NCBI GenBank assembly: GCA_964591885.1
Contig: CAZQCJ010000033.1
Coordinates: 1-21,902, forward strand
Direction of reading: 5' to 3'
Source of the DNA: CAZQCJ01 sp964591885
GTDB lineage: Bacteria > Patescibacteriota > Microgenomatia > PFEM01 > JAPLYW01
DNA: 21,902 nucleotides
Under the pieces are notes generated by a model that searched no databases, had not been told where the DNA came from, and saw only the letters and a program-made list of their open reading frames with translations. Shown piece by piece: positions 13,720-21,417 of this stretch. The translations under genes were made by a program, and so were the position numbers. Numbering within the stretch: position 1 is the stretch's first letter; each line of letters begins with the position of its first letter.

Positions 13720-14477
13720 TTATTTATCTTTGTTTTCTTAAAAATCTCGTCAGGGATAACAAAATTGGCGTAGACTTTTTGGACGTCATCGTGCTCTTCC
13801 AGAGATTCTGTAAACTTCAAAATCTTTTCGGCCTTTTGCAGGTTTTTAATTTCAATATTGCTAAGAGGCATCATTGTCATATCTTCTGATAAAATTCTAA
13901 AGTTCATATTCTCAATCTTATTCTTTGTTTCCTTAAGAGACTCCGGCTTAACATAAACCTCCACCGCATCATTCGCCTCTTGGATATCATCAACCTCTAA
14001 ATCCATCAATTTTAAAATCTCCTCATCTGGATTTTCCCCTTTTGCAACAGCAATTAAGCCTAATTTTTTAAACTGAAAAGTCACAGCTCCAGGGCTAGAA
14101 AGACTTCCCCCTCCCCTTTCAAAAAGGTTTTTAATTTCGGCAGTTGTTCTATTTTTGTTGTCAGTTACCGCTTCAACGATAAGAGCTATTCCTTCCGGGC
14201 CATAACCTTCATAACTAACTTCTATCCAATCAGCCCCTTGATTACTCCCCTTGCCACTGTTAATGGCTCGGGTAATATTTTCCTTAGGAACATTTAAAGC
14301 TCGGGCTTTATCAATGGCCAAGCGTAGCTTAAAATTCTTTTCAGGGTCAGTTATCCCATCACCGCCTCGAACAGCAACAGTAATCGCCTTAGCCAGTTTA
14401 GTGAAAACTTGACCACGTTTGGCATCTTTTGATTCCTTCTGACGTTTAATTGTTGACCACTTTGAATGACCTGACAT
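13716..14477 (-). CDS. yebC: YebC/TACO1 family protein (translation/transcription factor)
   Basis: This 253-aa protein has the family opening MSGHSKWSTIKRQKESKDAKRGQVFTKLAKAITVAVRGG, then LRLAIDKARALNVPKENITRAI, the EVSYEGYGPEGIALIVEAVTDNKNRT core and the FERGGGSLSSPGAVTFQFKK block. YebC/TACO1 proteins are known as DNA-binding regulators (PmpR) and, more recently, as ribosome-associated factors that relieve stalling. Which applies here is unknown. I start at 14477, because the 12-codon longer frame lacks family similarity and would run across the promoter. The last three bases of the stop overlap the start of the membrane-protein gene. Confidence 0.95.
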   Translation of the reverse strand: MSGHSKWSTIKRQKESKDAKRGQVFTKLAKAITVAVRGGDGITDPEKNFKLRLAIDKARALNVPKENITRAINSGKGSNQGADWIEVSYEGYGPEGIALIVEAVTDNKNRTTAEIKNLFERGGGSLSSPGAVTFQFKKLGLIAVAKGENPDEEILKLMDLEVDDIQEANDAVEVYVKPESLKETKNKIENMNFRILSEDMTMMPLSNIEIKNLQKAEKILKFTESLEEHDDVQKVYANFVIPDEIFKKTKINK

Positions 14478-14484
14478 AGAACTA

Positions 14485-14535
14485 ATTTTACCCTGCAAAT
14501 CACTTCTTGACAACTGTTGAGGAAAATTATATCTT
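14485..14535. promoter_or_regulatory. Bidirectional promoter with a shared -35, driving yebC and the TPR gene leaderless
   Basis: A single 7-bp TTGACAA (14507-14513) reads TTGACA to the right (14507-14512) and TTGTCA to the left (14508-14513). Rightward: 17 bp, TATCTT (14530-14535), seven bases, then the TPR ATG at 14543. Leftward: 17 bp, TAAAAT (14485-14490), seven bases, then the yebC ATG at 14477. The same spacing on both sides makes chance less likely. Only one polymerase could occupy the shared element at a time. Confidence 0.72.
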
Positions 14536-14542
14536 TACTCCA

Positions 14543-15157
14543 ATGACTGCCGAGCTGGAAGAACAAGCCATTAAAGCTGCCTTAAATCAAAATTGGCCAA
14601 AAGCCATTGAAATCAACAAAAAAATTCTCAAAGACAATCCTAAAGACATCTCTACTTTAAACCGTTTGGGCCGGGCTTTTTGGGAAATCAACGAAATTGA
14701 AAAGGCCAATAAAACCTATAAAAAAGTGATTAGTATTGACCCTTTTAATCCTATTGCTAACAAAAATCTCAAAAGATTAACAACTAAAGGCAAAAAAAAA
14801 TTTCGCAAAAATCTTAAAAATGGTTTTATCCACTCTGGCAGAGTTTTTCTAGAAGAACCAGGAAAAACCAAGCTAGTTCGCTTAATAAGACTCAATTCTC
14901 CGGATATCTTATCCGAAATGGACAGTGGCGATCCGGTTTTCTTTTTAATTAAAAAAAGATTGGTTAGTATCACTAATATCAATAAAAATTATCTTGGTTC
15001 AATCCCTGAAGATTTATCGCAGCGATTAATTAAATTTATTAAAGGCGGAAACCAATACCAAGGCTTCGTTAGAAGCGTTGGCCGACAAAAAATGGAGATT
15101 TTTGTTCGCGAGATTTCAAGAAGCAAAAAATTTACTGATATTCCCTCTTTTTCTTAA
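14543..15157 (+). CDS. TPR-repeat protein with an unassigned C-terminal domain
   Basis: This 204-aa protein has two or three tetratricopeptide-like repeats in its first ~90 residues (ALNQNWPKAIEINKKILKDN, then STLNRLGRAFWEINEIEKAN and FNPIANKNLKRL), a basic linker (TTKGKKKFRKNLKN), and a mixed alpha/beta C-terminal domain (LVSITNINKNYLGSIPEDLS, then GFVRSVGRQKMEIFVREI). The C-terminal part loosely resembles a HIRAN-like fold, but I am not confident. The TPR points to protein-protein binding. I start at 14543, not at the upstream TTG 14507, because that TTG is the -35 box and the ATG sits seven bases after the -10. It converges on the LytR_C gene with a 5-bp gap. Confidence 0.8.
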   Translation: MTAELEEQAIKAALNQNWPKAIEINKKILKDNPKDISTLNRLGRAFWEINEIEKANKTYKKVISIDPFNPIANKNLKRLTTKGKKKFRKNLKNGFIHSGRVFLEEPGKTKLVRLIRLNSPDILSEMDSGDPVFFLIKKRLVSITNINKNYLGSIPEDLSQRLIKFIKGGNQYQGFVRSVGRQKMEIFVREISRSKKFTDIPSFS

Positions 15158-15162
15158 GGTTT

Positions 15163-16134
15163 TTAGGGCAAATTCAATTTACGCCAATAATCTTCTCCTA
15201 TTAAAAGAAGGACTTTAGCTCTTTGACTGTCATCATTTCCTTCTTTTTCTAACCATTCGCAATTGAAGATCTGGCTTAGTTTTCTAACCGTATAGGAATT
15301 TTTATATTTTTTCTCGCTTTTTATCTCACACTCTCTGTTGCTATCTGTTGTTTTATCCTGAAAATCACTAACCTGAATTACTCTGCCACCAATATTACCA
15401 ATAATCTTACTGGCATTATTAGCTAAACCCAGATGTTCTGTTTTATTCAAAACAGCTACGGTCAGTTCTTCCTTTTCTAAGCCTTCATCAATAAAAAACT
15501 GGCTAATAATTTTTGATAAACGTTCTGGGTCAATTTTCATTGCCTGACTGTTATCAGGTAAATCTACCTTTTGGCTAACACTGCTCTGGGCTAAGTCAAT
15601 AAAGATGATTTTATCTTCACGAATTATTTTAATCCGCCACCAGATTCTTAGCAAATCCCAGCGGGTTAAATTAGTTTTTTCCTGAACTCGCAAAGCATCA
15701 AAAACTTGATTCAAGAGAAAATTCTTTATGCTAACTAACCCCGGCTGATATTGACTACCGCTTAAGTAACCATCTAGGTTAACACCAAAATACTCTTGTA
15801 AACTACCGCTTAAAAGATTACCACCGTAACTTTTAATTTCCCCAAGTCTGTAAAGAGATTCTACCCGGTAAGGTCCGCAACCATGAATCGCTTCCACAAA
15901 AGTTCCATTGGGAATTGATAAAACATTAATCTCTTTTTCCGAATAATCAAAGGAAATAATCATCACTGGTTCAGAGTTAAGGACTAAATTAAATTGGCTT
16001 TTTCCGTCCCAAGGGCTTTTATTTATCGAACAAGATATTTTAAAAAAGCCAAAAATTAAAAAAGCCGATAAAACCAAGAGCAGAATTAAAAACACCCATT
16101 TTCTTTTCTTCTTTTTTTTTAATCTTCTAACCAT
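15163..16134 (-). CDS. Membrane-anchored LytR_C protein with degenerate LCP-like region
   Basis: This 323-aa protein has a very basic N-terminus (MVRRLKKKKKRK), one membrane helix (about 13-32) and an extracytoplasmic part. Residues ~55-125 resemble a LytR-CpsA-Psr core (MIISFDYSEKEINVLSIP, NLLSGSLQEYFGVNLDGYL), but SIPRDT is replaced by SIPNGT (73-78), so the Arg and Asp expected at the phosphate and metal site are missing. From about residue 220, ELTVAVLNKTEHLGLANNAS and GGRVIQVSDF match the LytR_C domain. LCP enzymes attach glycopolymers to the cell wall; this one is probably not catalytic. It overlaps tgt by 16 bp and is the last gene of the operon. Confidence 0.75.
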   Translation of the reverse strand: MVRRLKKKKKRKWVFLILLLVLSAFLIFGFFKISCSINKSPWDGKSQFNLVLNSEPVMIISFDYSEKEINVLSIPNGTFVEAIHGCGPYRVESLYRLGEIKSYGGNLLSGSLQEYFGVNLDGYLSGSQYQPGLVSIKNFLLNQVFDALRVQEKTNLTRWDLLRIWWRIKIIREDKIIFIDLAQSSVSQKVDLPDNSQAMKIDPERLSKIISQFFIDEGLEKEELTVAVLNKTEHLGLANNASKIIGNIGGRVIQVSDFQDKTTDSNRECEIKSEKKYKNSYTVRKLSQIFNCEWLEKEGNDDSQRAKVLLLIGEDYWRKLNLP

Positions 16135-17279
16135 TGTTTCTTTAATTCCAAAAATTCTCTTTTTTTAATCGCCTCTCTTATCTTAGCAAAAAGCTGTTCT
16201 ATAAAGAAGAGATTATGATAAGTAGCTAAGCGGTAAGCTAAAAGTTCATGAGACCGGAAAAGATGATGAAGATAGGCTTTTGAGAAGTTTCGGCAAAGGT
16301 AACAACGGCAACCTGGATCAGGAGCTTCTTTGTTTTCGGCAAATTCAGCCCTAGTGATATCATACCTAAAGTCTTTATTTCTTAATTTCGAGTCCTTAGT
16401 TAAAATCCATCCCATTCTGGCCAATCTGGTTGGCATCACACAATCCATCATATCTATCCCCTCCTCTACGGCCGTAAAAATATCGTCAATTTCTCCTAAA
16501 CCCAGTAAATGAATTGGCTGAACCCTTTTGTTCCCAGCTAAAACCGGCATAACCCAATCCAAAACTGAAGCCATCTCTTTTTTTGATTCGCCAACAGCTA
16601 CCCCACCAATAGCCAAGCCATCGAAATTCTGCGAACTAATAAACTGGGCTGATTGCTGGCGCAAGTCTTTAAAAACACTTCCTTGAATAACTCCAAAAAG
16701 AAATTGCTTATCTTTGGAAGCCTTTTTAGTTTGACTTGCCTCTAAACTACGAAAAGCCCAACGGTGAGTTCGTTCCATAGCTACTTCAGCATATTCATGG
16801 GTTGTTGGATAAGGAGCACACTCATCAAAAGCCACCATGATGTCAGCCCTTAATTTCTGTTGGATTTCAATTGATTTCTCCGGGGTAAAACGATGTTTAG
16901 AACCATCCAAATGAGAATAAAAAGTAACACCGTTGTAATCAATCTTTGCTAACTTCCCTTTTCCTAAAGAAAAGACTTGAAAACCACCACTATCAGTCAT
17001 CAATGGTTTAGGCCACCCCATAAATTTATTTAAACCGCCTAACTTCTCTATCATTGTTGCTCCTGGTTTTAGATAAAGATGGTAGGTATTAGCAAAAAGA
17101 ACCTGACTACCAATTTCTTCCAAATCTTGAGGGCTTAAGCTTTTAACTGTTCCTTGACTGCCAACAGGAACAAAAGCAGGCGTTAAAATCTTACCGTGAG
17201 CTGTAGTTATCTCCCCTATTCTGGCTTTTGTTTTTCGGTCAGTGGATAAAATTTTAAAAAAGGAAGCATTATTCTTCAT
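16119..17279 (-). CDS. tgt: tRNA-guanine transglycosylase
   Basis: This 386-aa protein is a complete bacterial TGT, which exchanges guanine 34 of GUN-anticodon tRNAs for preQ1 in queuosine synthesis. Active-site landmarks are TDSGGFQVFSL (catalytic Asp96), FDECAPYP (151-158), GVIQGSVF, GLAIGGVAVGE, HLLGLGE and MDCVMPTRLARMG with nucleophile Asp279. The zinc site is complete: Cys324, Cys326, Cys329 and His355, with the same spacing as in Zymomonas TGT. No other queuosine gene is in the window, so preQ1 or queuine may be salvaged or made elsewhere. It follows the antiporter by 18 bp and overlaps the LytR_C gene. Confidence 0.97.
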   Translation of the reverse strand: MKNNASFFKILSTDRKTKARIGEITTAHGKILTPAFVPVGSQGTVKSLSPQDLEEIGSQVLFANTYHLYLKPGATMIEKLGGLNKFMGWPKPLMTDSGGFQVFSLGKGKLAKIDYNGVTFYSHLDGSKHRFTPEKSIEIQQKLRADIMVAFDECAPYPTTHEYAEVAMERTHRWAFRSLEASQTKKASKDKQFLFGVIQGSVFKDLRQQSAQFISSQNFDGLAIGGVAVGESKKEMASVLDWVMPVLAGNKRVQPIHLLGLGEIDDIFTAVEEGIDMMDCVMPTRLARMGWILTKDSKLRNKDFRYDITRAEFAENKEAPDPGCRCYLCRNFSKAYLHHLFRSHELLAYRLATYHNLFFIEQLFAKIREAIKKREFLELKKQWLED

Positions 17280-17297
17280 CTTAATTTAAGGATTTCC

Positions 17298-19007
17298 TTA
17301 AGACATACCATGCTCTATTTTTAGTCTTTTAATCTTCCCGGCAATCTCCTCTTTATCAACACCAAAGAATTGGAGAACCCGATGAATAATTGACAAGGCT
17401 GCTTCAAATTCGGGTTGGATTAAACAAGAGACTCCCAAGGATTTTAAACGCGAAAGAGCTTCTTTTTGATGGATGCGTGAAATAATCTTAACCCCCGGAT
17501 TTAAGGTCTGGCAATTAGCAACAACAACTTCCTGAGTTGCTTCATCAGGAATAGCAATAACCACTACTCTAGCCTTATCAACTTGAGCATAATCCAAGAC
17601 ATCAATGTCAGTCGGGTCCCCATATAAAGCATTAACTCCTTTGGCTTTCAATCCAATAATAATATGATTGTTATAGTCAATAACAATATAAGGTACTTCC
17701 AGGAGCTGTAAAGCCCGAGCCAGCCAGCTACCAACACGTCCATGCCCGCAAATAACAACGTGGTTTTTAAAATCCAAACCCCCTGGTTGATTAATTTTGT
17801 CTATGGTTGTAAACAATTTATGATGAAGTTTAGGGAATGGCTTAGTAGCCCTTTGTAAAAAGGCATAAAGTTTTGGGGCCAGAATCATTAACCAGGGTGT
17901 TACTAAAATTGTTACTAAAGCTATTGATAAAATTAGTGAGTAGCTGTCTTCACTAATCATCCCTGCAGAAAGACCGACCCGGGAAAGAATAAAGGCAAAC
18001 TCCCCTACTTGAGTTAGTCCTAAACCAACCACTAGAGCTGTTTTAATATGATAGCCTAAATACAAAACTAGGAAAAGGACAACTAGGAATTTGAAAAGAA
18101 TAATCCCCAGGCTAATCAGTAAAATTATTCCCAAGTTTGAAATTAAAAGATAAGGATTAAGAAACATTCCCAGAGAAACAAAAAAGACAATGGAAAACAA
18201 ATCACGCAAAGGTCTTATCTCAGAAAAAATAGCGTGATTTTCCGAGCTTTTAGAAACAATCAAACCAGCTAAAAAAGCTCCTAAAGCTAAAGATAAACCT
18301 AAAGCTGAGGTAAGAATAGCGGTTAATAAACACAGGGAAACAACGGCAATCAAAAGTAATTCCCGAGAGCCAAAGTTAGCTACTTTGGCAATAAATTTCG
18401 GGGCTAAATTTTTCCCCAAAAACCAAACGGCGGATAAAACAGCTGCGGCTTTAACAATACTTAAAAATAAGCCACCAAAATTATAGCCGCTGGAAAGGGC
18501 CGGTAAAATAGCAATCATCGGCAAAACCGCCAAATCTTGAACTAATAGCCAACCCAGCATAATTTCTCCGGATAAAGTCTCCACTTCCCCTTTTTCCGAT
18601 AAAATTTTGACAACAATGGCTGTTGAAGATAAAGAAAAAGCACAACCCATTAAAATAGCCGTAGAAAAATCAAAACCAAAACGCGGGAGAATAAAAATAC
18701 TTAAAATAATAACCAGAAGAATCTGAATAATCCCTCCCCATAAAGCAATGTTTTTTACTCGACGAAGATAGTCCCAAGATAATCCTAATCCTAAAGTAAA
18801 CATTAAAAGGGCAATACCGATTTCTGAAAAAAAAGATAAAGCGTCTTTAATCGGTAAAAATTTAGAGGTTAGAAAACTTAGAAGAATTCCTGCTGACAAA
18901 TAACCAACTACAGCCGGCTGTTTGATTTTTTTGGCGCCAAAACCGCCTAAAAAAGCTACCGCCAGAATTAACCCTAACCAAGCAACAAGAAAAAAATCAT
19001 TATTCAT
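17298..19007 (-). CDS. CPA2-family cation/proton antiporter with C-terminal RCK_N (TrkA-N) domain
   Basis: This 569-aa protein has about 12 hydrophobic segments (residues 1-385) of the Na+/H+ exchanger fold. Conserved parts include QPAVVGYLSAGILLS, GIALLMFTLGLGLSWDYL, CAFSLSSTAIVVKILSE, LGAFLAGLIVSKS and GLTQVGEFAFILSRVGLS. A cytosolic Rossmann RCK_N domain follows from about 412 (HVVICGHGRVGSWLARAL), the nucleotide-binding regulatory unit of KefB/KefC and YbaL type proteins. It probably exchanges K+ or Na+ for H+; the ion cannot be read from sequence. Its ATG overlaps the rluA stop as ATGA, so the two are translationally coupled. A small perfect palindrome (17286-17301) covers the stop codon. 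Confidence 0.92.
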   Translation of the reverse strand: MNNDFFLVAWLGLILAVAFLGGFGAKKIKQPAVVGYLSAGILLSFLTSKFLPIKDALSFFSEIGIALLMFTLGLGLSWDYLRRVKNIALWGGIIQILLVIILSIFILPRFGFDFSTAILMGCAFSLSSTAIVVKILSEKGEVETLSGEIMLGWLLVQDLAVLPMIAILPALSSGYNFGGLFLSIVKAAAVLSAVWFLGKNLAPKFIAKVANFGSRELLLIAVVSLCLLTAILTSALGLSLALGAFLAGLIVSKSSENHAIFSEIRPLRDLFSIVFFVSLGMFLNPYLLISNLGIILLISLGIILFKFLVVLFLVLYLGYHIKTALVVGLGLTQVGEFAFILSRVGLSAGMISEDSYSLILSIALVTILVTPWLMILAPKLYAFLQRATKPFPKLHHKLFTTIDKINQPGGLDFKNHVVICGHGRVGSWLARALQLLEVPYIVIDYNNHIIIGLKAKGVNALYGDPTDIDVLDYAQVDKARVVVIAIPDEATQEVVVANCQTLNPGVKIISRIHQKEALSRLKSLGVSCLIQPEFEAALSIIHRVLQFFGVDKEEIAGKIKRLKIEHGMS

Positions 19008-19711
19008 TCCAACCTTAGTTTCATCATAGCAAGTCTCAAATCAGAAGGCAATTTCGAAATCAGATTAAGCCTTCGATAACTAACAGGATGAAGAAAAGAT
19101 AAAGCGGCTGCATGCAGGAATAAACGCGGACACCATTCCAAGTCTTTTCTTAAGGTTTTTCTGCCTACATATTTCTCATCAGCAACAATCGGATGTCCGA
19201 TAAATTTCAAGTGAACCCTGATTTGGTGAGTACGACCGGTAGCTGGAGCAAGTTCAAGAAAACTGTAGTTTTCATTGTTAAAACGGTAATATTTTTTTAC
19301 CTCATAGTTAGTCCTTGCTTCTCTTCCCCCTAAAAAGACACCAAATTTCTTTCGGTCGAATGGATTTCTGGAAATTGAAGCCTGAATTACCCCCTGACGC
19401 GGCTCAACTTTTCCATGAGTTAAAGCCAAGTATCTCTTAGCTATTTTTCTTTCTTTAAATTGTTTCTGCAAACTTGCAAAAGTCTTGGGAGTTTTAGCAA
19501 TCAAAAGAAGCCCTGAAGTTTCCTTGTCTAAACGATGAACAATGCCATTTCTTAAATTTGCTAAAGCAGCAATGGGAAAATTGAAGTTATTCTTTATCCA
19601 ATCCTGAACCGTTTCTTCCTTTCTGGTTGTTTCAGCCCGATTAACAATCATCCCGGTTGGTTTATCGATAACAAGAAGTTCTTTATCCTCAAAAATAATT
19701 TTGGGAACCAT
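19004..19711 (-). CDS. RluA-family pseudouridine synthase
   Basis: This 235-aa protein isomerises uridine to pseudouridine in rRNA and/or tRNA. It shows IIFEDKELLVIDKPTGMIV, the catalytic motif NGIVHRLDKETSGLLLIAKT with the nucleophilic Asp, KRYLALTHGKV, LELAPATGRTHQIRVHLKFI and GHPIVADEKYVG. It lacks the N-terminal S4 domain of RluC and RluD, so it is closer in layout to RluA or TruC, and the target site cannot be set. I start at ATG 19711 (MVPKII), eight bases after the upstream stop, rather than at 19747, which would overlap the zinc-finger gene by 29 bp. Confidence 0.92.
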   Translation of the reverse strand: MVPKIIFEDKELLVIDKPTGMIVNRAETTRKEETVQDWIKNNFNFPIAALANLRNGIVHRLDKETSGLLLIAKTPKTFASLQKQFKERKIAKRYLALTHGKVEPRQGVIQASISRNPFDRKKFGVFLGGREARTNYEVKKYYRFNNENYSFLELAPATGRTHQIRVHLKFIGHPIVADEKYVGRKTLRKDLEWCPRLFLHAAALSFLHPVSYRRLNLISKLPSDLRLAMMKLRLE

Positions 19712-19718
19712 TTTACCG

Positions 19719-20096
19719 CTAACGTTCTTTTTTCTTCTCACACTCAACGCAAATAGTTGTTTCTGGCATAATCATCAACCGATCAGTATCAATCATTTTT
19801 CCGCATCTTTCACAAATACCATATTTACCGATTTTAATACGGGTCAAAGCTTTTCTAATTTGAATTAGCTTACGATTAATCTGATTTTCTAAAGCTTTCG
19901 TTTTTGCATGACCGATTTGCTCAGCCATATCAGTATCCGGCGAGGCGTTGTCAGAAATCCGACGGCTGTCAATAAAAGGATCTTCCTCGGTAATCGCTTT
20001 CTTTTTTCTTTCCAAACGTAAAACTTCTTGAGTTAAAAAATCCATCACCGGCCGCAGAACTCTAAGGGGAAAACCCTTTGTTTTAGCACGAGACAT
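19719..20096 (-). CDS. TraR/DksA-type zinc-finger protein
   Basis: This 125-aa protein has a coiled-coil-prone helical part (VMDFLTQEVLRLERKKKAI, later GHAKTKALENQINRKLIQIR) and a C-terminal four-cysteine zinc finger, CERC...CVEC, within KIGKYGICERCGKMI. DksA-like proteins enter the RNA polymerase secondary channel and adjust rRNA and stress promoters, usually with ppGpp. The DxxDxA tip of true DksA is approximated by ASPDTDMAEQ, so activity of that kind is possible but unproven. Starts at 20141 or 20189 would overlap lgt; ATG 20096 lies 10 bp after the lgt stop and removes a Lys-rich stretch, so I prefer it. Confidence 0.85.
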   Translation of the reverse strand: MSRAKTKGFPLRVLRPVMDFLTQEVLRLERKKKAITEEDPFIDSRRISDNASPDTDMAEQIGHAKTKALENQINRKLIQIRKALTRIKIGKYGICERCGKMIDTDRLMIMPETTICVECEKKKER

Positions 20097-20106
20097 TTTT
20101 TTTACT

Positions 20107-20904
20107 TTAGCTATTTTCTTTTTCTTTCTCTTTTTTAACATAAATTTTTTTAAAACTACGACCTGAGCGGAGATAAAAAAATGAACCAATAATAATTAAA
20201 CCAATTAAAGTCAGGATGATTTCTGCCCAATAAAAGTATATCTTATTATCTTTAATGAATGCAAGCGGAAAATTAATCAAAAAAATAGAAAACAAAGCTA
20301 CTAAAAAAATAAAACCACTTTCCTTGCTCTTATACCATCTCCATGTCCGCCAATCTCTTTCAATTTTTAAAAGAAAAACCCAAACTATCAAAAGACTAAT
20401 GGCAAAGAAAAGAGAAATAGGATGTCTTTTTAAAAGAATTCCTGGGAAATAGATACCCCAAGGCAAGCTTGTCAAGCGGCCAAAACCAGAGCCATCAAGA
20501 AAAGAGCCTACTTGAAGTAAAATTAAAAATGGCAAAAAACCGAAGGTAATTTCATCAGCCACTCGCCAAAAGTTCCACTTTTCTTTTCTGGTAAAACGCC
20601 AAAGAGCCAAAAGAAAGCCCAACAACCATCCGGAAGAAGCAAAACCAGGGAAACGAACAAATAGAAACCAACGGCTAAAGTAAAAACTAAAACTCTGCCA
20701 GTTCCCAAGAATAAAAATCAGCCGGGAGGTAACAAAACCCAAAAGTAAACTTAAAATCAGGAAATCAAGAATTTTCTCCTCTTTAAAGCCTAAATCCCTA
20801 AGCCGTCGCCAAATAACAAAAGACTTAATAAAAACCCCTATAGCCAATAAAAAGCCGAAGCTGTAAATAGTAACTGGTCCGGTAGAAAAGATAATTGGTA
20901 GCAT
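20107..20904 (-). CDS. lgt: Lgt-like integral membrane protein (divergent prolipoprotein diacylglyceryl transferase)
   Basis: This 265-aa protein has about seven membrane segments and the Lgt order of motifs: TIYSFGFLLAIGVF (about 12-25), TSRLIFILGNWQ (59-70), GSFLDGSGFGRLTSLPWGI (133-151) and RHPISLFFAI (about 159-168). Lgt transfers diacylglycerol from phosphatidylglycerol to the lipobox Cys of prelipoproteins. Several signature positions differ. The usual GRxGNFxNGE reads QVGSFLDGS, replacing the essential Arg and Asn, and the HGG loop reads SSG at 90-92. It may be an altered enzyme or a non-catalytic relative. First gene of a six-gene minus-strand operon; its tail (KKEKEKENS) stops 10 bp before the zinc-finger gene. 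Confidence 0.8.
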   Translation of the reverse strand: MLPIIFSTGPVTIYSFGFLLAIGVFIKSFVIWRRLRDLGFKEEKILDFLILSLLLGFVTSRLIFILGNWQSFSFYFSRWFLFVRFPGFASSGWLLGFLLALWRFTRKEKWNFWRVADEITFGFLPFLILLQVGSFLDGSGFGRLTSLPWGIYFPGILLKRHPISLFFAISLLIVWVFLLKIERDWRTWRWYKSKESGFIFLVALFSIFLINFPLAFIKDNKIYFYWAEIILTLIGLIIIGSFFYLRSGRSFKKIYVKKEKEKENS

Positions 20905-20932
20905 TTTTCAAAAATTTCTTATTAATAAAACC

Positions 20933-20961
20933 TTGACAGCTATCATTATAGCATCTAAACT
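20933..20961 (+). promoter_or_regulatory. Promoter of the small membrane-protein gene
   Basis: Perfect -35 TTGACA (20933-20938), 17 bp, TAAACT (20956-20961). The ATG at 20974 lies 12 bases beyond the -10, and a TTG at 20968 six bases beyond. A leader of zero to five bases is implied. Confidence 0.6.
20945..20953 (-). promoter_or_regulatory. Extended -10 promoter of the lgt operon
   Basis: On the minus strand TGC directly precedes a perfect TATAAT (20945-20950), an extended -10 that can work with a poor -35. It would start transcription near 20938, about 34 bases before the lgt ATG (20904). It lies inside the spacer of the rightward promoter, so the two promoters are interleaved. Confidence 0.5.
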
Positions 20962-20973
20962 TGATAATTGCCT

Positions 20974-21417
20974 ATGCTTGCAACAACGCACTCTTTAACC
21001 TCAGCTATTATCGTAACTAAAATCCCTTCTCCTTATATTAGCCTTCCTCTTGTTCTAGTTACTCATTATCTTTTGGACTTCATTCCCCACTGGGACACTG
21101 GCAGTGGCATAAACCATGGTTTAAAAACAAAAAAGAAAGCCTTTTTTGAAACATTAATTGACATCACAATAGGTATCACTATGGTTTTCTTCTTCTTCCA
21201 AAAAGGACAGTCTTTCTCTCCTTTACTCTGGGGAGCTGTTATCTTAGGAATTCTGCCAGATTTAATAGAATTTCCTTCTCTCTTCTTCAATTTCCGGCCC
21301 TTTCCTTTAAATTATCTGGAGAAATTTCACAGTGAAATCATGCACAAAAGAGGCAAATTACCATGGGGTCTTATCAATCAATTGGTTATCATCGCTTTAA
21401 TTCTTCTCCTTCGCTAA
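20974..21417 (+). CDS. Small membrane protein, possibly related to YdjM/DUF457 metal-dependent hydrolases
   Basis: This 147-aa protein has three or four hydrophobic segments and His/Asp motifs near helix ends: MLATTHSLTSAIIV (1-14), VTHYLLDFIPHWDTG (about 29-43), GILPDLIEFP and LEKFHSEIMHKRG. His and Asp near the membrane surface recall the YdjM-like (DUF457) membrane-bound metal-dependent hydrolase group, but I cannot confirm it and no substrate is implied. ATG 20974 is preferred; a TTG at 20968 would add two residues. The TAA stop (21415-21417) overlaps the TAG stop of convergent efp (21416-21414). Confidence 0.65.
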   Translation: MLATTHSLTSAIIVTKIPSPYISLPLVLVTHYLLDFIPHWDTGSGINHGLKTKKKAFFETLIDITIGITMVFFFFQKGQSFSPLLWGAVILGILPDLIEFPSLFFNFRPFPLNYLEKFHSEIMHKRGKLPWGLINQLVIIALILLLR

